A stretch of DNA of 64,000 bases, taken from NCBI GenBank assembly GCA_004376295.1, contig SOJZ01000028.1, positions 23,491 through 87,490 of the forward strand, in the 5' to 3' direction. Source of the DNA: Candidatus Bathyarchaeota archaeon (lineage in GTDB: Archaea; Thermoproteota; Bathyarchaeia; Bathyarchaeales; Bathyarchaeaceae). Below are positions 34,831 through 43,845 of the stretch, one piece after another; the stretch's first letter is position 1; every line of letters starts with the position of its first letter. A model generated the notes under the pieces. That model made no database searches. It was not told where the DNA came from and was given only the letters and a program-made list of their open reading frames with translations. The position numbers and the translations under genes were made by a program.

Positions 34831-35659
34831 TTTGTTTCCTCCTTATTTTCTATTACAGTCTAAGATTTAAAAATTCTATTAGCCTCAATTTCTTCTTTGG
34901 TTGCGCCCCATGCGCTATTCATGAAACTACTAGCTGTCTACTTTCCTTTCTGTCTTTGTCGTAGGGTGTGTATGTCGATGAGGGCTCCGGTTGCGATTGC
35001 TTGATTTTAGTGCATCATTCATCATCTACCCCTTATAGTTTTCAACATACCTCGCCTATTAGGATCTAAATATGTCCGACAATGGCGACGCATATCTTGG
35101 TCCCAGTCTAAAAACTACGTTGCAACTATAACATTATTACCCGGCTAATAATGGAGAAAAAACCTGTAAGAGGGCCTATACTCGAAGAACCGCGTTTTAC
35201 CTTAAGAGAGAATAATGACATAACCCTGTCTTTTTTGGTTAGTAATGTTTTGTGCTTCAAAGACAATAATTGAAGAAAGCTAGTTGTTCCTGTCGATCCA
35301 TCTTGGAACTATGTTTCAAAAAAGTCCCAATGTACACCGCAGATGAAACGCATGAACATATTTGGAACCTAATAGTAATAGAATGTTAAAAACAACCTTT
35401 TTTCTAAATTGAGAAGACTGAGTCGTTTGACAGCTAAATAAGACAGCCTGTTCGAGGAGTAGGTTCCGTCATTTTCGCCGTTGCGGCTATTGTTACTCAA
35501 AAGAAAAAAATCATTGGCAACCAAAGGACAGGTGTTCCATTTCAGTTTTGAAAGTTAAAAGAGGGTGCCCCCTATGAATAGGGAGGTCATCTGCGAAGGC
35601 TTTTCTAGGCCAATACTAAAATTAGTCTCCCGCAACGCAACATCTGCTCTTTTCGATTT
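34831..35659. other. 829 bases of decayed DNA between viral cluster and flippase pseudogene
   Basis: No sustained coding frame is seen on either strand. One segment (35354-35415) matches the upstream region and first codons of the TerS candidate. Stops interrupt all frames elsewhere. The stretch looks like the remains of an older or duplicated copy of part of the viral cluster. Confidence 0.55.
35354..35415 (+). pseudogene. Remnant of a TerS-like gene start
   Basis: CATATTTGGAACCTAATAG and the following GTTAAAAACAACC align with 30975-31036 (CATATTTGAATCCTAATAG, TTTTAAAAACAACC), which is the ribosome-binding region and first codons of the TerS candidate. I judge identity at roughly 80 percent by eye over about 60 bases, after which the match fades. 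Confidence 0.5.
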
Positions 35660-36178
35660 ATTGGCAATAAATGCTCTATACTAAGTCTGTCAAAAGTCTT
35701 CAACACAGTTATAATGGGAACCGAAAAGGCTGAACGCCAAAGCAAAGATTCCATTCAGATACCTCACAAACAGCCGACTATGCGAAATCTTCACCCCACC
35801 CTGTATTCAATCTGCCATAACCCCCGACAATTTTTTTCCTCTGTTTTACATCGCAAAAACCCAGTTAGAGGCATCCGCATACTTCGCCCTGATCAGCCTA
35901 ATCGTAGGCTTGACCATGCTTCTATACAGACAACACCATTACACGCAAATGCTTAGCCTTAAACTTCCCCTAGAAAAACATCACTAAATACGTAATAGCC
36001 TCTACAGTTATGATGGCCGTGCTTTGTGTAATTCTACATCTCACAAGAATATCGTCAACACTAATTTTCACCGGCATAGGAGAAATCATATACTTCGCCA
36101 TATTGTTCGCAATCGACCACAAGACTAGGTGGCTAATAAGGTCAATTATAATGAAGGCAAGTCCAAGCTGGGAATAAC
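35660..36178 (+). pseudogene. Degenerate copy of the 3' third of the flippase gene
   Basis: The stretch aligns with about 12340-12867 of the intact flippase gene, for example GTCTTCAACACAGTTATAAT against GTCTTCAGCACAGTCGTAAT, and GCAAGTCCAAGCTGGG against TCAAGTCCAAGCTAGG at the end. Several frameshifts and stops prevent translation of a full product, and the 5' two thirds are absent. The match ends at the same point as the gene, close to the stop. It lies directly before aglB on the opposite strand. Confidence 0.8.
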
Positions 36179-36270
36179 ATAATCTATAGACGCGCACAAG
36201 AGATAAAAACAAAGATTTAACTCGTACATGCTACACAAACAAATGATTACCCCCTTGAAGAAAGAGTTAC

Positions 36271-38535
36271 CTATGTTTCATAATTGATCTTATATACGCA
36301 CACAAGAGGTATTGCTCCCCCATAAGATCTAGGAGAATCACCCGCTTGAGAGAAATACGCTTTCTCAAAATGGTCTAATGTAACGGACTGTGGCTCACCG
36401 AAAACCGTTACTTCTTGTCCATACCTCATTAACTTGTAAATAACCGTGTTCAATCCACGCTCGTTCCACCCAACATCTTGAAGAGCACCTGTTTCTGGAT
36501 CCTCTTCATACCGTCTATACGCCGTGTCGTTTACACCAGTAAGCGGTTCAGAAATTCGAGCCATCCATCTCCACTTTCCCTCGTCAGCCCATCCCACTTC
36601 ATTAATAAACACCTCTCCAGTATTCTCGTCTTGCTCAGGATAGAATGTTGTAAACACAACAACATGAGTTGCATCGTACTTCCTCAAGATTTCAATAGCT
36701 TCAGACTCGGTTGACATAAACATTAATGCAACTTGTCTTATCTGAGTTGAGTTGAATGTACCATTGTCAGTGAGAGTTGTTTTATTTCCAAGAGTTGTGA
36801 TCCAATATCCATAGTCCCACCAGCTTGCCACAACGGTTGGACCATATGGAGGGCTTAGCGGCAACTCGTCTCGCATCCATTTTAGAGTGTCAATCCAATC
36901 ACTTACCGGTTCAGGCGGCTTGATTGGCATGCTTCCGGCGGCAATCGTCGTGGGCGCATACGCATGATCGAACACTCTTGGATATGGCGATAACTGGGTA
37001 GGCAACACGAAGGTAAGCGTGAGCAAAAGAAACATAATTATCAAGAAGACTCCACCGAACTCCTTCCCCACATAAGCTTCAAAACGCATTTTACGCCTCG
37101 GAATAATCGGGGCTTCCTTTAGGACGGTAGTGAAAGGTTTGATCAATCGAACTAACGCTAAGGCCCAAAGGAGGCAAAAAGCCGGAGCCATAAGCAAAAC
37201 TAACCGCACCATAGAACCAGCAAAGTAAATGGATGTCAAGCCGAAGATAACTAAGAAAACATTCCGATTCGTGGGAGTCCGCATAGCGAAGAACAAACCA
37301 ACTGGTACAAAAAAAGCGCCTATCCCAAAGTCATAATAAAACGATCCCCAAGCAGCAGGCCTATGCTCTTGCACAGACTGCACAAGAGGATATAAAAGAC
37401 GTTCAAAAGGATTCAAGACAGCTTCAAACTTAGTTCCCAAGGGCATAACATATCCATAATGCGAAAGCAAAAGGATCGCAACGGCCAAAAAAGTGATGGA
37501 GCCGAGCACAAACAGCGTTTTCATCTTGAACGTTTTGATAAAACGAGAAACTTCGCAGAGGCACAACAACAGAAAGATTCCTGAAACGGCTAAAATGGTA
37601 GTTTCAGTCAAATATCTGAGTCCTATCTTAGGCACATTGACTGAGATGAAAAGGGCTATACCAAATGTCGTGCTGTAAGACAGAAGCAAACGAGATGAAT
37701 ATCGGCGGAGCAAAATCAAAATAAAAACGAAAAGAACAGCCATTCCAATAGGATATCGTGAAGCCCCCCAAGAAGCAGAAATATACCCGAGTGATAATCC
37801 CGTAGCAACTGCATAAACAAAAGTGTTTTTCAGTGACCTTTCAGGTTCGATGGATCTTAGAAAGAAAAGGATAAACAAAAGGATGGCGAAAATCCCCACC
37901 GACTCATCGTCAAAGAAGCCTAGAGAGGTACGCCCGATGAAGGAAGGGCTTAAGGCTAGAAAGAACGCGGAAAAAAGACCCGCTTGTTTACCACCGATGT
38001 CCTTGCCCAAAAAGTACATGACTAAACACGTTAACGTGCCCATTATAACTGGAAAGATCACGCAGAAATTGTAAACTGGATCTGAGATAAGCGGATTGGC
38101 GAAAAAGTTGAAAGACAAGCCGAGAGCGTTGGCTATTTGGTAGAAAACCGCGGCGGTGAGTGCCAGTCCTGGAAAAGAGGTAGCCGCAACATCACGTCCC
38201 CATGGATACCAGCTCATCATGTCACGCGAAGGATCCGCCATTGACCAGCCAGAGGTCCAAGTTAACAGTCCGTTATCAACCATATGCTTGGTTAGGCGAT
38301 AGTGCCAGTGAGGGTCAAACTCCGAAAGGTAAAAGCCCCAACGGAGGGGAAGCAGTCGGACCATGAAGGCGAGGAAAAGGATGAGAGAAATTAATGAAGC
38401 ATAAACTAGTGTGGAGTGGGATATTGGAAAGTGAAGGACCTTAAAGCTCTTTAAAATCTCAACAATTTTTTCTCTGCTAAACACTCTCCGGATTTTCAAT
38501 ATGGATGTCCTTCCTTCGTCAAACAATTCAAACAA
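36271..38535 (-). CDS. aglB: Dolichyl-phosphooligosaccharide-protein glycotransferase AglB (STT3 family)
   Basis: The 754-residue protein has about 12-13 hydrophobic segments, then a soluble C-terminal domain. The catalytic first loop carries YLSEFDPHWHYR (Asp-X-His/Asp-type metal site, about residue 72). The diagnostic WWDYG lies at residue 572, followed by TTLTDNGTFNSTQI. STT3/AglB transfers the lipid-linked glycan to Asn of Asn-X-Ser/Thr on surface proteins outside the membrane. The length fits the archaeal short AglB class. It is convergent with the flippase pseudogene and divergent from trm5. Confidence 0.9.
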   Translation of the reverse strand: MFELFDEGRTSILKIRRVFSREKIVEILKSFKVLHFPISHSTLVYASLISLILFLAFMVRLLPLRWGFYLSEFDPHWHYRLTKHMVDNGLLTWTSGWSMADPSRDMMSWYPWGRDVAATSFPGLALTAAVFYQIANALGLSFNFFANPLISDPVYNFCVIFPVIMGTLTCLVMYFLGKDIGGKQAGLFSAFFLALSPSFIGRTSLGFFDDESVGIFAILLFILFFLRSIEPERSLKNTFVYAVATGLSLGYISASWGASRYPIGMAVLFVFILILLRRYSSRLLLSYSTTFGIALFISVNVPKIGLRYLTETTILAVSGIFLLLCLCEVSRFIKTFKMKTLFVLGSITFLAVAILLLSHYGYVMPLGTKFEAVLNPFERLLYPLVQSVQEHRPAAWGSFYYDFGIGAFFVPVGLFFAMRTPTNRNVFLVIFGLTSIYFAGSMVRLVLLMAPAFCLLWALALVRLIKPFTTVLKEAPIIPRRKMRFEAYVGKEFGGVFLIIMFLLLTLTFVLPTQLSPYPRVFDHAYAPTTIAAGSMPIKPPEPVSDWIDTLKWMRDELPLSPPYGPTVVASWWDYGYWITTLGNKTTLTDNGTFNSTQIRQVALMFMSTESEAIEILRKYDATHVVVFTTFYPEQDENTGEVFINEVGWADEGKWRWMARISEPLTGVNDTAYRRYEEDPETGALQDVGWNERGLNTVIYKLMRYGQEVTVFGEPQSVTLDHFEKAYFSQAGDSPRSYGGAIPLVCVYKINYET

Positions 38536-38688
38536 CCCGTTTATTTCTCTTACGGTTATGCATGTATCAATTTATTTGGCCCTTAGACGCATTGTTACAA
38601 CAGCCATCATTAGCATATACATGGAATCAGTTTATCTTAATATTGAACACCGGTGAAAGTCTTAGCAATCTGTTTGAGGGTTTTTAAG

Positions 38689-39540
38689 ATGAGAAAGAGT
38701 CTCAAAGCTGTTCTCGCAAATAGACTTGAACCCTCCGAGCTCAAGCTTCTCTACAGATCCTACGACATCGTCGGCGACATCGCTATCATCAGAGTTCCTG
38801 AAACTCAGGAACAGTATAGTGACGATATTGCCGAAGCTATTATGCAAATTCATAAACGTATCAAAACAGTGTTATGCCAAGTTAGTCCAGTTACCAGCGA
38901 TTATCGGCTACGTGAGCTTGAGTGGGTTACTGGTGAAAGAAAAACCGAGACTATTCACAAAGAGCATGCCTGCATCTTTAAAATTGACTTGAAAAGATGC
39001 TATTTTTCGCCCAGACTCGTGTATGAGAGAATGCGAATTGCCCAACAGGTTCAACTAGACGAGACGGTTGTCAACATGTTCGCCGGCGTGGGATGTTACT
39101 CGATTCTAATTGCTAAACATTCTAGGGCTGAAAGAATCTATTCCATAGATGTCAATCCAATAGCTGTCCGGTACATGAGAGAAAACATCAAGCTCAACAA
39201 GGTTGGTGAGCAAGTTGTCTCTTTTCAGGGAGACGCAAAAACTGTTGTAGAAGAAAAGTTGCGAAACATTGCTGACCGAGTTCTCATGCCCTTGCCTGAG
39301 AAGGCGTACGAATATCTGGACTATGCCGTGTTAACACTCAAATCAACTGGAGGATGGATTCACTACTACGATTTTGAACACGCTGAAAAAGGTGAAAATC
39401 CGATCGAAAAGGTAGAAGCAAGGGTAGCTAAGAAATTACAGAATTTTGGGGTTAGCTTTGAAACGCCATTTGGACGAGTTGTGAGAACTACAGGCCCTCG
39501 ATGGTATCAAATAGTTGTCGACATTAGGATACTACTGTAA
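38689..39540 (+). CDS. trm5: tRNA (guanine37-N1)-methyltransferase Trm5
   Basis: With ATG 38689 (GAGG nine bases upstream) the product has 283 residues; GTG 38653 is an alternative. The class I SAM fold has VVNMFAGVGCYSILIAKHS, SIDVNPIAVRYMRENIKLN and, in place of the usual NLP, VLMPLPEKAYEYLDYA. The N-terminal part with VSPVTSDYRLRELEWVTGE is the Trm5 RNA-binding region. It makes m1G37 in tRNAs to prevent frameshifting. The related Taw2 enzymes lack this C-terminal pattern. Confidence 0.85.
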   Translation: MRKSLKAVLANRLEPSELKLLYRSYDIVGDIAIIRVPETQEQYSDDIAEAIMQIHKRIKTVLCQVSPVTSDYRLRELEWVTGERKTETIHKEHACIFKIDLKRCYFSPRLVYERMRIAQQVQLDETVVNMFAGVGCYSILIAKHSRAERIYSIDVNPIAVRYMRENIKLNKVGEQVVSFQGDAKTVVEEKLRNIADRVLMPLPEKAYEYLDYAVLTLKSTGGWIHYYDFEHAEKGENPIEKVEARVAKKLQNFGVSFETPFGRVVRTTGPRWYQIVVDIRILL

Positions 39541-39634
39541 AGATTAACTATTGTCTTTGTTGAGAGAGAATATTTGATTGTTTTAGACGGGTTGTTCGGA
39601 ACTTTAGGGTAATATATGTTGACCACAACAAATC

Positions 39635-39649
39635 TTTATAAACTTTATA
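39635..39649 (+). promoter_or_regulatory. Tandem TATA-like elements before the Trm112-like gene
   Basis: TTTATAAACTTTATA contains two TTTATA units nine bases apart. The ribosome-binding GGAGG at 39682-39686 follows about 35 bases later. Confidence 0.5.
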
Positions 39650-39710
39650 ATTAACAAATCATTTGCTTAACGATCACCGTAGGAGGATTAGGACAATTAA
39701 AAGAAAGTTG

Positions 39711-39989
39711 ATGGACATTTTGGCTTGCCCTATTGACAAACATTATCCCCTTCAACTGCACGTCTTCGAAGAAAAGGAAGAAATTGTGGAAGGCATAATT
39801 ATATGTCCAAAGTGTTTGCGTTGGTATCCCATTCGAGATGAGATTCCTGAAATGTTACCTGATGAACTACGAGAAGAAAAAGATGAACTGCCTTTCTTAC
39901 GGAAATGGAAGGACAAAATTCCTCAGAAAATCATTTCAGAGGGCAAACCGTTCAATCTCAAGAAAGAAACTGAAAAGAAGAAAGGTTAA
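39711..39989 (+). CDS. Trm112-like zinc-binding protein
   Basis: The product opens MDILACPIDKHYPL and has IICPKCLRWYPIRDEIPEML, the two Cys pairs and conserved IPxML of Trm112/YcaR-type small proteins. Trm112 binds and activates class I methyltransferases that modify tRNA, rRNA and release factor. ATG 39711 is a minimal start; TTG 39708, or an ATT at 39696 that is better placed after GGAGG, would add MKRK-type residues seen in relatives. A charged C-terminal extension of about 40 residues is unusual. Confidence 0.7.
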   Translation: MDILACPIDKHYPLQLHVFEEKEEIVEGIIICPKCLRWYPIRDEIPEMLPDELREEKDELPFLRKWKDKIPQKIISEGKPFNLKKETEKKKG

Positions 39990-40008
39990 CCAGTAATTCT
40001 GACTCTAC

Positions 40009-41058
40009 CTAAATCATTTCCAGAAAGGGAAGAATGGTAAAACCGAGTTGAACGAGGATCAGTAAAATTGTAACCTGCTTTTCCGTTAGCGGTCTTAGAT
40101 TCATTACGATGTGAGTCCAACTGTATATTCTTCTTCCGTAAGGTGGATCGAGTTTTCCATCATTCCTCAATTTTCCCAGACAACTTGCCTTAAATTTAGA
40201 TCTTAGTTTCAAAAAGAATTCGATAATAAATGGTGACATTATTAGGATTCCACTTCTTTCCATGTTTCCAACGATCACTCCCGCCGCAACCATTGAGCCA
40301 AGTAGATAGGTTAGAGAATCCCCTGGCAAAATTTTAGCGGAATACCAGTTGTACTTGATAAAACCAACTAAAGCGGCGAATGTGATTAAGAATATGACTG
40401 TTCCAATACTTTTGTGCAATGCAGCATAGATCCCTAAACCTAAAAAATAAACGATGCCCATTCCAGCCTCCAATCCATTAAACCCTGCAAGCAAATTCAC
40501 AGCGTTAGACGCTCCTACAACACCCAGTGGTATTAACAAGAGGGGGTAAACAATAGGTCCGAAATCAATAGTTCCCCAAAACGGAATCTCCATTTTGGTT
40601 ACACCAGCACTTACTGCCATAAGCGGAATAGCAGCAGGCAAGGTTAGCAAAGGTTTCAACCATTGAGAGATTCCGACCCTAATATTTTCACCTTCTTTTG
40701 TTCCTATCACTTTTGATTTTACGTTCAAATCATCGAGCAAACCTACAAACATGACTATAACAATAGAGACGGTGACCGCTAGAAGATAAACCAACCATTC
40801 TTCCAGCTCGTAGATGGGTCTAAATGAATACCCTAAATACGTCTGCAAACCTATATAGGCCAACAGGCCAGATAAAACTCCGAAGGCGACACAAATCCCT
40901 CCAGAAGTAGCCAACTTTGGTTTGTTCTTTTTCTGGAGGTCTAAACCAACAATCCCAGCGGTGCACAAGAATTTTATGAAGTGAGGGGTGATGAAAAAAG
41001 TTGTAACGAATGATATCAACACGGAAATTAATAAGACAATCATTTTGCTGCACTTCAA
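40009..41058 (-). CDS. UDP-GlcNAc:dolichyl-phosphate GlcNAc-1-phosphate transferase (Alg7/AglH-like)
   Basis: The 349-residue membrane protein has about 10 hydrophobic segments. It carries the family motifs FVGLLDDLNVKSK (Asp-Asp for Mg), ASNAVNLLAGFNGLEAGMG and KILPGDSLTYLLG, and a cytoplasmic PPYGRRIYSWTH region. It belongs to the GPT/MraY/WecA family and the Alg7-like branch fits best. It would load the first sugar phosphate onto dolichyl phosphate, making the acceptor for the Alg14-Alg13 fusion at 1811. The gene is single, minus strand, next to the sugar-nucleotide genes. Confidence 0.8.
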   Translation of the reverse strand: MKCSKMIVLLISVLISFVTTFFITPHFIKFLCTAGIVGLDLQKKNKPKLATSGGICVAFGVLSGLLAYIGLQTYLGYSFRPIYELEEWLVYLLAVTVSIVIVMFVGLLDDLNVKSKVIGTKEGENIRVGISQWLKPLLTLPAAIPLMAVSAGVTKMEIPFWGTIDFGPIVYPLLLIPLGVVGASNAVNLLAGFNGLEAGMGIVYFLGLGIYAALHKSIGTVIFLITFAALVGFIKYNWYSAKILPGDSLTYLLGSMVAAGVIVGNMERSGILIMSPFIIEFFLKLRSKFKASCLGKLRNDGKLDPPYGRRIYSWTHIVMNLRPLTEKQVTILLILVQLGFTILPFLEMI

Positions 41059-41316
41059 TGCTTTTTCAATTTATTGGGTTTGTGACTTCTTCAGCTTTTT
41101 GAAACTCCGCCTTATCTGTTTTTTATCTTTATGAATCTAGATTCTAGTACAAAAGAGTATCGTGATTGATGTGATAAAAGTTGATAATAGGAACACCATA
41201 GTAGTGAACACTCAAAAAAAGAGAAAACCTTTCTGAGATTCTCTTCTTTAGCTCTACTTTCACTTGGCTGCAACGAGGTAGACTGAGAGCCTCTTCTCAT
41301 AGCCGTTATCCTACAA

Positions 41317-42693
41317 TTATTCGGCCCAAACACCTCGCCCTACACCACGGTATACGAAGCCCTCTTTTTCTGCCTTGACAGGATCTATAACACGGCCCAT
41401 ATCAATAATTGCAGCGGGTTTCTTAACCAAAAACTTGATTTTTCCCAAATTTAATCGTCTGAACCGGTCGTGGCCCACAGCAATGACTAAACAATCTGCC
41501 TTCTCAACGGTTTTCTTTAAAGTTCTTTCAGCAGAATACCCCATTTTCACTAACTCTTTGTAGGAAAAAAGAGGATCATACACCCGAACTACCATGCCTT
41601 TTTTGTTCAGCATATTTATGAACCTCTTTGCTTGGGAACCATCTGCCACCTTTACATTTGGACGACAAGAAATGCCAAAGATCGATACCTTAGCTCTTCG
41701 CATGTTTTTACCACATACTCGTAGCGCATCTCTCACTAAACGAACCGTATGCCCCAACATTTCATCATTTATTTTTCTTGCAAGCGTTACCATAGGAAGC
41801 TTTACGTTCAGTGTTTCCGATTCTTCGACGAGAAGATAGTGGTCTTGTATAGCATATTCGTTGACAATTTCTGGAGTGGTCAGGTGGCAATTGGGTTGCG
41901 TGCTAGCTGCTTTCTGTGCTTCAACGATGTCTATTCCTGCTTTTTCGCAAAAGAGAGCAAAGTTGTTTGCCAACGCGAGGTTGATGTCTTGATAGACACT
42001 TTCGAATAACTTGACAGCTTCCGCTGTCTTTATGTTCTTCACCTTCACTATTTCTCCGGTTACGATTGTGCTTAAAACAAGGCAGCCAGTTCTCAAGCTT
42101 TGTTCATCAACAGCTCCAACAACCCTTGTACAGGCATTGATGTCTTGTAAAACTTGCCCGGGGATGGCGTGAATCGGACTGTAAGCTAAACCAAAGTTGA
42201 TTCCAGCCTTTAGGCCAGATGTGTTCTCAAGCGTTTCCTTTACTAGGCTTTCAGTCACCCCGGGACCTGTAGCACTTGCAGAAATGATCATAGATCCTAG
42301 GCGCAACTCCATACCTACGTCTTTGCATGCCTTCTCAATAGCCGAGTAGTCAGGCTTTTTCCTTCTATCGATAAGCGTTGGAACAACAAACATGATGATG
42401 TCGCTTGCTGAGGCAGCTTCTCTAGTGTCCTGTGTAGCTTTAAGATGACCATTTTTTATGTGGTTCTCTAGAAGCACGTCAAGCCTAGGCTCCATGAATG
42501 GGGTCTTGCCTTTCTTTATCAGGTTGATGGTGCGTTGGTTTGCATCTACAGCAATGACTTTGAACCCTGCTTCGGCGAAAAGGCAAGCATGGGACAGGCC
42601 CATTCGTCCGCATCCTATAACGCTAAGTGTGTATTTTTCGCGTTTTTCAGGGGTGTTAATATCTTCTTTTTTAAGCGTCATCATTTCGGGCAT
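41317..42693 (-). CDS. UDP-sugar 6-dehydrogenase family protein (UDP-ManNAc/UDP-Glc type)
   Basis: The 458-residue protein has the NAD-binding LSVIGCGRMGLSHACLFAEAG, MFVVPTLID and ISASATGPGVTESLV, and the central FESVYQDINLALANNFALF helix of UDP-glucose/UDP-ManNAc dehydrogenases. It should oxidise C6 of a nucleotide sugar to a uronate using two NAD. The usual glycine-rich catalytic loop (GGxCxPxD) is replaced by TQPNCHLTTPEIV; Cys is kept but the glycines and Asp are not. The C-terminal domain ends with the typical VYDPLF and VIAVGHDRFR. So family membership is clear, but activity is uncertain. Confidence 0.75.
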   Translation of the reverse strand: MPEMMTLKKEDINTPEKREKYTLSVIGCGRMGLSHACLFAEAGFKVIAVDANQRTINLIKKGKTPFMEPRLDVLLENHIKNGHLKATQDTREAASASDIIMFVVPTLIDRRKKPDYSAIEKACKDVGMELRLGSMIISASATGPGVTESLVKETLENTSGLKAGINFGLAYSPIHAIPGQVLQDINACTRVVGAVDEQSLRTGCLVLSTIVTGEIVKVKNIKTAEAVKLFESVYQDINLALANNFALFCEKAGIDIVEAQKAASTQPNCHLTTPEIVNEYAIQDHYLLVEESETLNVKLPMVTLARKINDEMLGHTVRLVRDALRVCGKNMRRAKVSIFGISCRPNVKVADGSQAKRFINMLNKKGMVVRVYDPLFSYKELVKMGYSAERTLKKTVEKADCLVIAVGHDRFRRLNLGKIKFLVKKPAAIIDMGRVIDPVKAEKEGFVYRGVGRGVWAE

Positions 42694-42947
42694 TTTTTCA
42701 CGTCGCCTCTATTTTTTACGTTTGTCTTTAGGTATCCGGCCAGTTTGTATAATAGTTTATGTAGCTATGGTATAGCATCCAAGTTTCTCGTGAAACAATA
42801 ATTTAGAACGTTTGAGACACATGTTTTTTACTTAACATTCAATCAATTTCTTTAATTGTACTCTAATAACATCACCATGTCTAGCGCGTGGGAAACAGTT
42901 AAAAGGTGTTTAAATTAACAGATTTTTCACTTTCATCGGAGACAACT

Positions 42948-43820
42948 GTGTTGACTGACGTGGCGCAGAGTAAGAAAGCGAAAATTTTTAAAAGGCTGCG
43001 AATCGATGACCATTTTCTGTTCAATTTGGGACGAAGTTTTCCTATCGTCTATTCAGTAGCATTATGCATTTTCTGCATTGTATATAGAGTGTATCCCGCA
43101 CCTGATTTTCTCGTTTTATGCCTCTTCGTGTATGCGGCATATATAAAGCGGGTTCAACGTTTCATTAAGGACTGGGTTCCATTCATTGCTTTGTTCTTGG
43201 CGTATGATGCTATGCGTGGAATTGCGAATAATATAACGGGAATAGTTCACGTCACTGAACTGATAAGTGCCGAATTGCATGTATTCGGCATGATTCCGAC
43301 TCTAGTGCTTCAGCAATTTTATAGGAACCCCGTTCTCGACTGGACTGGAGGATTTTTTTACGCTTTACACTTCATAGTTCCCATGATGTTTGGTTTTATT
43401 CTATGGAACCGTTCTCCAGAAAATTATCGAAAGTATGTTTTTGCTTTGCTCTTGTGTTCTTATAGTGCACTAATAACCTTCTTGGTTTATCCTTCTGCGC
43501 CTCCATGGTTTGGGGTAGACGCGGAGCGAATTTTGTTTCACTTAGACGGAGTGGTAGGTGTGCCTTTCTATGCCACGATTTACGCTTTTTTTGAACCTAA
43601 CCCTTTTGCCGCTCTTCCAAGTCTTCATGCTGCGTATCCTTGGTTGATTTCGCTCTTCGCCATCAAGATTAAGCGAATTAAAGCGTTGCCTGTTCTCATA
43701 TTTTCGTTTGGAGTCTGGTTCAGCGCGGTTTATATGGGTGAACATTACGTTATTGACTTGGTGGCTGGAGTTGCCTATGCAACAGTAGCGTTCTTTTTGG
43801 TAGAGAAATTGACTAAATGA
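42948..43820 (+). CDS. PAP2-superfamily membrane protein (inositol-phosphorylceramide-synthase-like)
   Basis: The product has about 7 hydrophobic segments and the PAP2 active site: FAALPSLHAAYPWL (His about residue 225) and VYMGEHYVIDLVAG (His/Asp). YPSAPPWFGVD is typical of the Aur1/IPC-synthase-like branch. It may dephosphorylate or exchange head groups of polyprenyl or archaeal phospholipids, for example recycling dolichyl pyrophosphate after glycan transfer. GTG 42948 has GGAG six bases upstream; GTG 42906 is possible but overlaps a TATA-like TTTAAAT. Confidence 0.7.
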   Translation: MLTDVAQSKKAKIFKRLRIDDHFLFNLGRSFPIVYSVALCIFCIVYRVYPAPDFLVLCLFVYAAYIKRVQRFIKDWVPFIALFLAYDAMRGIANNITGIVHVTELISAELHVFGMIPTLVLQQFYRNPVLDWTGGFFYALHFIVPMMFGFILWNRSPENYRKYVFALLLCSYSALITFLVYPSAPPWFGVDAERILFHLDGVVGVPFYATIYAFFEPNPFAALPSLHAAYPWLISLFAIKIKRIKALPVLIFSFGVWFSAVYMGEHYVIDLVAGVAYATVAFFLVEKLTK

Positions 43821-43845
43821 CCTTTTGTAGTGAAGATTTGCAGAA

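Noticed and set aside
35714..35956. Open frame of 80 residues in the decayed region
   Set aside because: It is a fragment of the flippase pseudogene in a shifted frame.
41112..41333. Small minus-strand frame after the UDP-sugar dehydrogenase
   Set aside because: No ribosome-binding site, overlap with the end of the real gene, and no protein-like pattern.
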